A DNA stretch of 64,000 nt, from assembly GCA_037576195.1 (NCBI GenBank), contig CM075103.1, forward strand, positions 37,771,250-37,835,249, written 5' to 3'. The notes beneath the pieces are model-generated. The model searched no databases. It saw only the letters and a list, made by a program, of their open reading frames with translations, and was not told where the DNA came from. Shown in pieces: positions 1 to 10,157 of the stretch. Position numbers and translations under genes: made by a program. The stretch is from Phytoseiulus persimilis. Taxonomy: Eukaryota; Arthropoda; Arachnida; Mesostigmata; Phytoseiidae. How positions within the stretch are numbered: the first letter of the stretch is position 1; every line of letters starts with the position of its first letter.

Positions 1-960
1 GTCAGGTTCTTTGAGGTCTTCAAATGAGTACGCCTGGCTTCTGACGCTACAAATGAGACGCCAACTTCGCCAGAATGTGGATTCCGAGATTTAAGATGAA
101 CTACTGCAGCGTACGCGGCCTCACTTGCGTCGCAAGGTGTGTGCAGTTCCTGCTTAGGAGCCGTGTGAGCTCCAGTGTAACACCTCGGAATTCGGAAATC
201 GTCTTTGGAATTAAACTGCTCGTACCATTCGCTCAAATCCTCCAGGATGTCCCCCTGAAGCTCCTCATCGAGACCAACTCTTTGGATGTGCGAATGTTTA
301 ATCAACACTTTATGCTGCATCACGAACGAAGATAGGAACCCCTTCGGATAGTGAAGCCGAGCCGCTGCACCCAAAATTGTGCGTTCTGTGGGCTTAGCGA
401 GGGCTACGATTCTCTGAGATTTTTGTAGTCGAACGTTGGAATATCCTGCTTGTTGTACCACACGACGCCGAGGACCTTTTCCGGAGACTGGCAGTTCTTT
501 TGGTATCCGCGTCGTCTTTCCTCTGCCTCGAATAGTGAATTCGCTCCCGTGATCAGATTATTCGTACACAGATCCTCGGATGGAACTTTGAAAGCTCACG
601 GATGCGGAGAAGCAAAGGCGGAGTGCATTCGAATCACAGCGAAAACGTTGAATCGAGTACCTTACGCACGAAAGCGATTCCTGTTCATCCGGTGCATCCT
701 CAGCTCCACAGGGTTTTCATCCCGTGACCAGAGGAAACATTGGAAGTTCCTCATTCTCGCTCTCAACCCTTTGTCATTTATGCTTTAGTTATGTCGCCGC
801 CAGAGCAACCGCATGGATACGGAATCTGGCGTTTCGAATGGAGCCGGCTGGCTCGCCGCCGGTCTGGTGACGGACGACGGTATTGAATAGCGTTCTTCTC
901 GGGAAGTCCAGTCTTTGTTTTCCCGACGCCGATGCTCATCCCTCGAGGAAGAGCGCCTGA
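1..960 (-). mobile_element. BEL/Pao LTR-retrotransposon pol relic (RT to RNase H)
   Basis: Read on the minus strand, this stretch gives a broken series of blocks in the order expected of a Pao-type reverse transcriptase and the start of RNase H. RNARFRIHAVALAA lies at about 795-840 and NFQCFLWSRDENPVELRMHR at about 690-748. TNNLITGANSLFEAEE, in the position of the catalytic YVDD-ltGa block, is at about 520-570 and is mutated (TNN instead of VDD). Further on are EKVLGVVWYNKQDIPTFDYK, TERTILGAAARLHYPKGF and DASEAAYAAVVHLKS (start of RNase H, about 80-125). The frame shifts near 415 and 650, and stops interrupt it, so it is dead. The element runs off the left edge of the window, so protease, integrase and LTRs cannot be judged. 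Family assignment rests on block order and my knowledge of Pao RTs; an alignment was not possible. Confidence 0.72.
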
Positions 961-2327
961 TGCGATCAAGGCTGCAACGGATCAGGGGCTCACCTGCAGC
1001 CGTTGTTTCCGTCATTCGCGGGAGCGAAACTCATGCTTCACTCATCCTTCCGAATGGTGCATGTCCATCCGAGAGTGCCCTTGATTAGGGAACGCACAGG
1101 AATTTCGTGGCTGCTGACAAGCTTGACTCGCAACGCTTGCAGATCGGATTCGTCTTCCGCCAAGTTCCTGCTGGAAGAACCTATCCGAGAGATTCAAGCG
1201 ATAGACTCAGTTACATCCGAGATCTGATCATCACCCTCGGCTGAGATGTTCGTGCTCATCGGCTGACGTCACTGGCACTTCAGTGCCGACAGCCATTACG
1301 GAACTGCTAGCCGATTCGACTCGCGGCTCCAAGAGAGTGAAATATCTAGCTCGCTCCTGGGCAGCCGCACAGAAATCCTCGTCCTCCGGAATATTTCGAG
1401 TTTCGCTTGCAACGGATTTCCATGTCCTTCAGCTTCGTTCACCAGCTCACAGTTGTGGGAGCCTATCGAGACCGTGGTCGAGCTCTGCGAGTGCGGCTTA
1501 CTTCTAATGGTTCCGTTGACCACCCCGCAATTGGTTGCTAATAAGCTTATCCTAATCTGACACTTGGATCCGAGATAAATTGTCATTGTTAGCATTGAGG
1601 GAGATCCTCTCCCGGTCTCACATCGAGCGAGACAATTTTCTTTGCTAGAGAGGTCTATTCTATGTGTGCGAGAGAGAATCGGCCGTCGCGTGAGCCGGTG
1701 TTCGAGGCGGACTAATCCTCGATCTTTCCGAAAGACACCTCGGTCCTCCCGAAGAAAAAAGTTGGACTCAGTGTTCCGTAAGTGCAAAGTGGCCGTCCCC
1801 CGCACTCGCCGTTATGGCTCTGTAATCTACTTGAAGAGTGAAACGAACAGCCTCCGGGATTAAATGGCTCACGTAATGGAACGGATCCTTGCTCCCCGAG
1901 CGGGATTCTCTCGTTTCAGCCGAGGCGACTACTGCTGACTCTCCGGCCGAGCGTATCGGCTACGAGAATCGTGGGCTGAAACTGAGCCAGCCCCGGTGAC
2001 TATCTCTATGTAGCATTTGACAAGTGAACGGAGCAGACGGGTGAAGGACGTGGGACTCTCCGACAGCTGCATGCACTGTCGACAGTCTATCTCTTTCAGC
2101 AGGGATAAACACGCGTTCCAATCCTGAACTTTGAGGCTGCCGATTCGTATAAAAGTGGATCCGGTGAGGGCTGCCTCGCAAGCGCAAAGATAGGTGGTCG
2201 ATGTAGGAAGTAGAGGACTCTCTTGGGATGCTCAATTCTTGGCCTCTCATTAATTCTATCACCCATTCTATCAAGATTGTTCGAAATTATTGCATCAGGC
2301 GACGACTCCGGGAGGCGGGTTACTATT
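961..2327. other. No recognisable gene
   Basis: About 1.4 kb lies between the retroelement relic and the 17-bp repeats. Open frames exist on both strands but show no domain, splice structure or similarity I recognise. It could include decayed upstream parts (gag or protease) of the BEL/Pao element, since that element's 5' portion would fall here; I could not confirm any block. Confidence 0.5.
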
Positions 2328-2456
2328 GAATTGAGCGGCAGCAGATTCGAGCGGAGGCCGGATTTGAGCGGGAGTCGAATTTGAGCGACAGCTCGATTTG
2401 AGCGGAGGTCCAATTTGGGCGAGCAGCCGATTTTTGCGGACGCCGGATTCGAGCGA
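2328..2456 (+). repeat. Degenerate 17-bp tandem repeat, left arm
   Basis: About seven imperfect copies of a unit close to GATTTGAGCGGAGGCCG follow one another, with a period of 17-18 bp. The same unit reappears in opposite orientation at 2959-3013, so the two clusters could be the arms of one inverted structure of about 690 bp. Confidence 0.75.
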
Positions 2457-2958
2457 GAACAGTCGTTGATCAGGTACAAATTTGGTTGGAATCAAGTCAT
2501 TCGTTGCGCTTCGTTCTCCTCGAGTGTGTGACTCATGCCGAATTTTCCGTTGCTGATGGCACGCGATTCTCCGCGTTTCCGTCATTTCCCGCAACCCAGC
2601 GGGCCCGAATCCGAATCATCCGAGGCAGCCGTTGGCAAGCGCCCGTAAGTAATTAGCCCAGAGAACCTGGAAGATACATGGCGATTTCCCGCTACGCGAT
2701 ACACCTCCACGGCTCTCGAAGACATTGCTCTACAGGGGGGGAGGGGGGCACGGAGCTCGGAGAGCGTCCATATTTACAGGGCATAGTTCTTCATGGCTTC
2801 AGAAAGCAATGTTCAGTCTGAGCGCAGGAGCGCTCGACGTTCACTTACTGCCCACCGGTCCTCAACCATCGCGGAGCGTCGCGACGGGCGCTGGCACCGT
2901 CCGTACCACACCTCATAGCAACGCACCACAGGTCCCATTCGACGTGTCGCTCAGGTCG

Positions 2959-3013
2959 CTGAAATCGAGCATCCGCTCGAATCCGACCTCCGCTCAAATC
3001 CGACTAAATCCGG
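2959..3013 (-). repeat. Degenerate 17-bp tandem repeat, right arm (inverted)
   Basis: About three copies of the unit seen at 2328-2456, here as its reverse complement (for example CCGACCTCCGCTCAAATC on the plus strand). Inverted arms made of short tandem subrepeats resemble the architecture of Foldback-type elements. The spacer of about 500 bp encodes nothing I recognise. Confidence 0.7.
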
Positions 3014-3395
3014 AAGGAGTACCGGGTAACCAGTGGACCTTGCTGCGGTTCTCAACTGTGGTTTGAAAACTGCAGAACATCGCGCCTGATTGACCGCGAA
3101 GAACCGCAAGACTCGGGGTTATTACCCTTCGTCCCTGACATAGCTCTTCGAGAGCGAATTCTCGGTTTCCAGTTCCGGGGACCTTCGATTCTTTCGGAGT
3201 GCATCCGCCTGGTGGTCCTCCTCATTGTCATGAGTGTCGACGAATCATGGGACTCGTCGGGCGCCGCGCCGCTCGATTCGAACTCGACATGGCCTTCGTC
3301 GGAGTCTAGCTTTCACTTAAGCCAATCTGAGACAAGAATCAACTCTTTCCGTAACAGGAGGAGGACCAGGGATTCTCATCTAAAGGTGTCGAAAA

Positions 3396-3730
3396 ATCCC
3401 GGCAGCTCGAAAACCCGGCATCTCGAAAACTATTTCCCCCAAACCGGGTTCGATTTGGAAACAACGAACCTTCTGGGTAGAGAGTGGAGAAGCTGATACG
3501 AGAAAGGAGTATCACGAGGTTTTCGCGATTGGTGCCCCACATATCTACCTGTGCGACCCAGGGATATCAAGATACAATCGGTATCCAAATCCGCTTGGAT
3601 GTCCCTTCTGGTATGTTCGCCGTCCTATTCGACAACTCAAAGGCTCTGCATAGAAGGTTCGTTGGAATCGAACGGAACCTAATTTGAGGGAGAGGGTTTT
3701 CGAGCTCCCGGGCTTTCGAGATCCCGGCCT
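3396..3730. mobile_element. MITE-like element with ~60-bp inverted ends
   Basis: The left end carries CAGCTCGAAAACCCGGCATC, and the reverse complement of the right end carries GATCTCGAAAGCCCGGGAGC. The likeness continues inward through a purine/pyrimidine tract (TTTCCCCCAAA against CTCTCCCTCAAA) for about 60 bp in total. Each end contains the CTCGAAA-CCCGG motif twice. The right end finishes ...GGCCTG followed by TA, as in many Tc1/mariner/pogo relatives with a TA target; the left end is less clear. The 335-bp interior has no transposase, so it is a non-autonomous element. Superfamily is only a suggestion. Confidence 0.65.
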
Positions 3731-5766
3731 GTAACCGTCAGAGAGGGGCGAATTCCTTGAGCCGGTGGAGAAAAAAGGTCACGTTGTTTCCACCATCACC
3801 TTGCCCACCGCTTCGATCCCGAATTGAGTATTCTGAGAATGCATTCACTGAGAAGTAGATCGACAGTAGCGAGACAGGGTGTATTGTTCGAATCCATGTT
3901 AGCCGTCCATGTGACGACTTCGAGATTCGAAATCCACGAGCCCAGCAGAGTGCTCGAGACGAGAGGCTCACCCTGCACATGGCTGGAAGTGAGAACGACG
4001 GGAGTTCCCGATCCTGGTCCGTCAAGTCCAGGGAACTCGATCATCTATTACTGGAACAAGAATGAATTAATCCGAGGCTGCTCTAGTGATGCCACTTGTC
4101 CCACTCTCAACGCCGATAGAGGAAAGCGGCGAAGGAGAAGAATGGTCGAGCGGAGGTAACGACAGTATTCGCTGTGATAAAAGTAGAACCATGCCAATTC
4201 TCAAACTCAAGCTTGAAAATCGGATGTAAAGTCATAGTCGCGCATGCATTAGTAGCCCTTGACACCTGGAAAATGTTTCTACACTCCTTGTTAGCTCACC
4301 AGCCTGGGCCGACATTGAAAGCCTCGACATTTCGCAAGACAACGCCAACGGGAATGAGCTTGCGAATCAGTCTTTCCTCAGATCCCGCCTGCGGATGGTG
4401 CATGATGAACTCGAACGGTTTCGTAGAGATCTCATCGGTCGACGTGGGAGCGATCGAAGCTCTCGAGGGAGCTCTCGTTAGTCGGGATGCTTCGCGTGCG
4501 ACCCGAGAGACTCGATTCTGGCGAAACTCATGAGCCACTCGGGGCTTTGTAAATCATCGCGAGAAAGGCTCGAGGCACCTATGATGGAATGTGAATCAGG
4601 AGGATGTCGGGCGATCGAGCGCTGACCAGGTGTCATCTCCAGCGGCTGATCACTGTCGTCATCAGCCGAAATGCCGGAGAAGGGAGCCGAGATGTTCTCT
4701 CGAAACGGGGGTTGCCCAAGGCACAAGTGCGCATCAACTTTTGGAGCTGGAGCGTTCCACTCGCTCCATCTGAAAAACGTTGATCCTTGATGGGCTGAAA
4801 TCGCAGATTACAAATCACCCCGGGCGGAATGGCGCAACGCACTACTGCAGCTGCGTTGGGGATTCCTGAATGCCGATCGCGCCGTATCGCCAGCGATGTG
4901 TCGGGAGCTCGAAAGATGACGTCCATGATGTCAAGCACTCAATGAAGGAATTTTGTTGTGCTCCGGAGTCACCTCAATGGCAACGTCCTTCTTCCCCTGA
5001 ACCAAAGGATCGTTCGAGAGTTTGTTGAATGAGCGGACAGGGGTTCTGCTGGAGCGATTCACCTGGAATATCTGCTGCACTCGCGTCACAAGTGACGAAT
5101 ATCTTTGCCGATTCCTACGTCCGTGCACTGGCAGCGGAACTTTTCGGAAAACCACTTCGTTGAGCCCCAGTCGCTTGCGCCTCTCTCCCTGGTAAATCCC
5201 CCATTCCCTGGTCAACCCTTAACGTTGCCGCCTTGGCCCGAGCGGATGCCCCAGCTCGATCGTAGAGTTTGGGGATCGGGCTATCAGCGTACCCTATGAG
5301 CCCGTGACCTATAACGGACAGAGATCCCACATGCAATTCTCCTGGAACGTTCGATTCCCAAATGTCCCAAAGTACTACAAGCTCGAGAACAAAGCTGTGA
5401 ATCACGACTAGCTCGGACTCATCTCAGGACTGGAGTTGTCCCGAGACTGCCGACGCGGAATGAACCTACGAACGAATATTCGCGTTCCGGGTTCCTCCGT
5501 CTAGTTCATGGAGTGCTCGCCTGTACCGAGGATTCGATCGTAAACAGGTCTTTTCATGGGCCTATTACGAGAACTCAATTGCTCATAATTCACATTTTCA
5601 TCGCGAGAGGTACCTGTGTGGGAACAGGCGCCGCAAAGCATCGCATAACAACACTCTTCAAGTGAAACGCTCTAGATAAGCGTTGTAAACTGGCGATTCA
5701 GAGAACCTCGAGCTTTCCGTAGAGTTCTTCCGACTTCGGCTCTTGTGCTGATGGATTGTTAGATTG
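3731..5766. other. No recognisable gene
   Basis: About 2 kb between the MITE-like element and the Tc3-type transposon. There are several open frames of 80-120 codons on both strands, none with a motif, transmembrane pattern or splice context I can support. Confidence 0.5.
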
Positions 5767-5965
5767 CAGTCCGCGACACGAATTTATCGACACGCATTCC
5801 ATGTGGATGATTTCCGCACCCGCTGGATAACGAAGTCAGTGTTGCTATGGGAATTCCACTAGGTGCGACAGACTTTGAGATTCTATCAACCGACTGAGAA
5901 GAACGAAGTTTAGGCTCAGGATCGAACATTTTTGATATCCAGCTGTAACACGAAATTATCGACAG
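5767..5965 (+). repeat. Left terminal inverted repeat region of Tc3-type element
   Basis: Outer repeat at 5767-5794 (starts CAGTCCGCGACACGAATTT) and inner repeat at 5940-5965 (CAGCTGTAACACGAAATTA...), both in the same orientation. They are probable transposase binding sites by analogy with Tc3. Confidence 0.8.
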
Positions 5966-6122
5966 CGTTGAAATCGCGCATTCGGTTGGAGTTTCAGCAT
6001 TTTCTCGTGAGGCTGATACCGACGAACGTCAAGTTAGTGCTAACGAAGGACACACAAGTACGATTTGTCGACTCAGAACTCCGGCTCGTCAAGATTTGTG
6101 AGAAAGAATTCATTCCCTCAAT

Positions 6123-7118
6123 ATGGGACGAAAACCGGCTCTGACTCCTCAAGAAAGGATTCGCATCGATCAATTACACGGCTCTGGGCTCGCAGCAAGA
6201 ACTATCGGACGAGAGATCGGCAGAACAGCGGACGTATTGCTGCGGTATTTGAGATTAGGGGCGGAGTATGGCATCAGATCGTACAAGAAACGAAGCACAA
6301 AGCTCTCAGACCGTCAGAAACGGAAGATAATTCAGGATGCGAGCAACAAGAGTGTCTCTTGCGCTCAAATCAGAGACTCAAACAACCTCCCAGTGCATAA
6401 ACAGACCGTCTGGCGCGTTTTGAGAAGTGCGTATCATCTGAAATTCAAGAAAATGTGCGGGAAGCCCCCGCTGACGAAAAAGCACCGAGACACTAGGCTC
6501 GATCGCGCCCAGGAATGGATGAGTTGGACTTCGGAATGGGATAAAGTTGTCTTCAGCGATGAGAAAAAGTTCAATCTGGACGGCCCGGATGGATTCCATA
6601 ACTACTATCACGATCTTCGGAAAGAGCCTCGATTCTATTCCAAAAGACAGTCCGGGGGCGGTTCAGTTATGATCTGGGGAGCGGTCAGTCGCCGCGGGAC
6701 GTTCCAAATCATCTTCGTGGAGACAATAATGCGTTCCGTGGACTATAAGCTGCTACTCGAGAACCACCTGCGACCTCAAGCTTTGGAGAAAGTTGGAACG
6801 GATTTCATCTTCCAGCAAGATTGCGCCTCCGTGCACACGGCGGCGATAATCAAAGATTGGTTCCGGGAGAGCGGAGTACGTTTTCTTGACTGGCCTCCGA
6901 AGAGCCCCGACCTGAACATTATTGAGAACCTCTGGGGAACGTTAGCTCGGCTCGTCTATCCCAATGGGAAGCAGTACAACTCAAGAGAAGAACTGAAACA
7001 TGCGATTCTTTCTTCTTGGGCCAGAATTGGGGAACGAGACATAAAACCACCCTATGATTCTCTCCCAAGGCGCATTTTTGAGGTCATCAAGGCGAAAGGG
7101 GGTTCGACGAAGTATTAA
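6123..7118 (+). CDS. Tc3-like transposase, DD34E, uninterrupted
   Basis: This 331-residue protein would catalyse cut-and-paste excision and TA-targeted insertion of the surrounding element. Residues 1-110 form the bipartite DNA-binding region: a first helix-turn-helix at about 10-45 (LTPQERIRIDQLHGSGLAAR), then a second at about 60-105. The catalytic core has D146 in VVFSDEKKFNLDGPDG, D233 in QQDCASVHTA and E268 in SPDLNIIENLW. Exactly 34 residues separate the second and third acids, which defines the Tc1-type DD34E group. FSDEKKFNLDGPDG plus DLRKEP and GGGSVMIWGA are typical of the Tc3 branch. Length matches the family (about 330-345). The ATG at 6123 fits a usual N terminus. There is no frameshift or internal stop, so the copy may be young, although activity cannot be read from sequence. 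Confidence 0.9.
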   Translation: MGRKPALTPQERIRIDQLHGSGLAARTIGREIGRTADVLLRYLRLGAEYGIRSYKKRSTKLSDRQKRKIIQDASNKSVSCAQIRDSNNLPVHKQTVWRVLRSAYHLKFKKMCGKPPLTKKHRDTRLDRAQEWMSWTSEWDKVVFSDEKKFNLDGPDGFHNYYHDLRKEPRFYSKRQSGGGSVMIWGAVSRRGTFQIIFVETIMRSVDYKLLLENHLRPQALEKVGTDFIFQQDCASVHTAAIIKDWFRESGVRFLDWPPKSPDLNIIENLWGTLARLVYPNGKQYNSREELKHAILSSWARIGERDIKPPYDSLPRRIFEVIKAKGGSTKY

Positions 7119-7153
7119 CTTTCGAGAATTCCGAAATCGTGGAATAAATCAGC

Positions 7154-7351
7154 CTGTCGATAACTTCATGTTACGGCTCGAAATCGATTTTCTGGAATCT
7201 TACGCGTCGTCTTCCTCGAATCGAAGAAATATTCTATCGCCACAATCGTGGTGATGCTGGGAGTATTCCATGGCAGCATCAACATCATCTCTCTTTGTCA
7301 TCAGGAATAGTCTAGAAAACTTGACTGTCGATAATTTCGTGTTGTGGGCTG
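7154..7351 (-). repeat. Right terminal inverted repeat region of Tc3-type element
   Basis: Inner repeat at 7154-7180 and outer repeat at 7325-7351. Read on the minus strand, the outer repeat begins CAGCCCACAACACGAAATTA, matching the left inner repeat better than the left outer one. Confidence 0.8.
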
Positions 7352-10157
7352 TAGGATCTTGTCGGACGCAACACCGTGTCGCTGCTGCTGGCATCCGTTC
7401 CCTGGATTCTCATGGCAGTGGGGGACACGCGCAGTAGAGGAGTCGTCGTGGAAAAGGCGAGCTGTCGGAGTGAGCATCGCGCGCTGGGACCGCGGAACAG
7501 CGGTGCACCAAGCGGGGAGAGATACATCGAAAAACGGGGAGTGAAACGGAGAGGGACGTGCCCGTTGCCACGGACGAATAAAAAGCAGCAGAATGTCTCT
7601 TTTGGCTGCTTGGCATGCCGTCTGAGCGAGCAGCCCTCATCTCCGTAATCGTTGTCTGTGTCGCCCACCCCAGCTGTCTGTGGCCGCTGTCTGCCTGTTT
7701 GTCTGCCTGTCTGTCTGTCGGTCTTCAGGAACAACAGCTGCCGCAGTTGCGCACCCGAGTGTCATCTCGTTCCCTCGCACCCCACCGGATTGTGAAACGA
7801 GAAAAATCTCGCCTCGCTGCTCCCCCGCAGTCAGCCACCCCCGCGACTGCACACATCGTATTGAATTGAAGTGCTTGCTGATAGAATCCACTGTAGGAGT
7901 GAACATAGGCTGCCCGAACGTTTCCGCGAATCCTCGAACACAAGATACGGCCGTCTCTCTGCGCGAGTTTCGCGGTTTTATGGCGTTCGATCGTCGTTTC
8001 GTTGTTCTCAAGAGGAGCGGCAGTACATTTGATATCGGGAAGAGTCAGAGGGGCCAAAATCCGATCCCTGAATGGTGAAGTAACTCGTGAATCCAGGGTG
8101 GAAACGAGTCTCAACTTCCATCGCATTCACTGGTGCAGGAAAAATGGCTGCGAGGAGAATCCGCCGGGACTTCTCGCTCCGGCGATAACGTCGAATTACG
8201 GTGAGAGAAACTCAGGTTTACTCGCAGGGATCGATCGCTGAATCTGCGGCTCGACCCCAACTCGCATTTTGAGTGACTCAGGCGGTGGAAACTTCACTCC
8301 GTCCCAAAAGCTGTTTGTGTAAAGGATAACATTCCTGGAGTTGAAATCCCTCGAAGTCTACGATTGGCTCAAGTCATCGAAATCCTCTCGGAGTTCCCAG
8401 CAAAGCAATCGGAGCCGGAATATTGCTGGGCTCCAAAGCAAACAGAGCTCCCATCCTGGGTCGACGAGAGTTTGTTTCTTTTTCGTGGACTTCGACGTCA
8501 CTCCAACGGTACTCCTGGGGAACACTATCGACCGACTGGATACAGCCAGCGGAGAAGGCCGAAGATAGACGGCGCATCTTTTTGCACACTCCGAGACTTC
8601 GCCGCCGAACAATAACTCAAGCAGTTCTCCCGAGGGGCATAAGTACAGCCTTCCATGAATGCATCGTGTACACGTTCATCTTCCACCGATTTTAAATATG
8701 ACTCAGCTGTAGGGGATGTTCCAAGATCGAGGCCAAAGGAACCTACTTTGCCTAGTTTTGAGGTTCGAGTGCTGGAAACTTGAAATGCGGGTAGGATGCT
8801 TCGAGCACTGTCTGATACGAACGGAGTCGCTCGGAAAATGAACAAAACATCAAGGTGACGTGATTCAGTCGACGACACATTCAGCCTCCGCAGCAGGATT
8901 TGACCGCGCAGAAAGTATTACACTCATTCATTGCGCTGGTGTGGCAACCTCAACAAAGTACTCTCTCGGAAGCTCAGCTCCAGGGAGCATATTATTCCAT
9001 CTCACACACGCACAGTTTTGCCTTCGCGGACTGTTCCGATTGTCGCTCCCTGGTTGACATCGACCGATAAGTGCCGCGTTCCGTGATTATTGGCCTCTTC
9101 AGATGAGACTCTCGAAGACGCACCAAGTGCTCCAAGAAACGAGATATCACAACGTTGCTTTCCCAATGATTGCTGTTGATAGGTGGTGTGTTTGACGGGC
9201 GAGAGAATGCTCTATGACTCGAGAGTAGCCTCGCCCATTGAATCAGAACTCTCGACAAATCGGATGACTCCTTAGAACCCTGATACAGCTTTTAGACTGT
9301 TTCCGGAAATGAAGTTCCGCGAGCCGCGGCACTCGATCGCAGTGGATCTGCTTCCTACATAATTCTTACACCGAGTGTGGAGATAAAGAGTCCCACTCGC
9401 CTTCCCTATAATTGACCTCCGAAGTTCATCATGAGTTGTGGAGTTTTCCTCGGCCATGAAGTATACTCCAGGTTACCCCACCGCTCAGACCTCGAATACC
9501 GCGATCCAGATGTGTGCACTGCAATGAGCCCTGGAGGTTCCCAAGTAGGCCATTAGCATGGGAACAATGTGTTCTCGCTCGAGAACAGGAATCGCAGGTA
9601 TGTAGAAGCGAAATCCGGTGCGATCAACGTTTTCCAGGCCACGAAGCTCTCGTGTGAGCTCCACGAGCAGTTCTTTTGAATTCCTTCCGTGACCGTTTGA
9701 GTTAACCCATTCGATATCGTACCGTCGTAAGGTCGTTCAAAGGGAATAACTGAGACCATGAGTCCCCAGTGGCTTCGGATGTTGCGGAGCTATGCGAGTA
9801 CTCCTGTGGCTCGAACACATGATTGGGACACATTCTCTACATCTGACAACAGAGGCGGCAGAATCAAGTTTGCGGGCAGTGTCAGCTCGGCTAACGGGTC
9901 AGCCCGTTCTTTCCGTGAGCCCACCACTGGATTTGAGGGGTTGCCGTCCCGCATCGCCTGCAAGTTATTCGACCAAAAGATCGGGCTGAAGTGATGATTC
10001 AGCTGACGGCAGGAATCAGCTGATTTTCGTCAGTGAACTTTTTAAGCTAGTTCCCAGATCGTCCTGAATCTCAGGGGTTCAGGGGGAATGCGCGTTTAGC
10101 GTCGGATCCACTGTGAACTGTGTCTCGGACCTATCGGGGAAGGATTCAGATTCATCA
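7352..10157. other. No recognisable gene
   Basis: About 2.8 kb between the transposon and the uridine phosphorylase gene. It includes a short CTGT-rich microsatellite (7687-7724). The last few hundred bases are the probable 3' flank of the phosphorylase gene; I see no clear AATAAA there on the minus strand. Open frames near 7.4-8.1 kb overlap on both strands and do not resemble known proteins. Confidence 0.5.
7687..7724 (+). repeat. Imperfect (CTGT)n microsatellite
   Basis: About nine tetranucleotides of CTGT, CTGC and TTGT type in a row. Confidence 0.85.

Larger units (their letters stand above)
5767..7351 (+). mobile_element. Tc3-type Tc1/mariner DNA transposon, apparently full length
   Basis: A 1,585-bp element whose ends each carry two copies of a 26-28-bp motif. 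The outer copies are at 5767-5794 and 7325-7351, and the inner copies at 5940-5965 and 7154-7180. All share ACACGAAATTATCGACAG or a close variant, in mirror orientation at the two ends. Outer-to-inner spacing is nearly equal (173 and 171 bp). This IR/DR layout, two transposase-site-like repeats per terminal inverted repeat, is the one known for Tc3. A TA dinucleotide follows the right end at 7352-7353; the left side has TG, so one target TA seems mutated. The sequence between outer and inner copies is not well conserved between the two ends. Confidence 0.85.
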
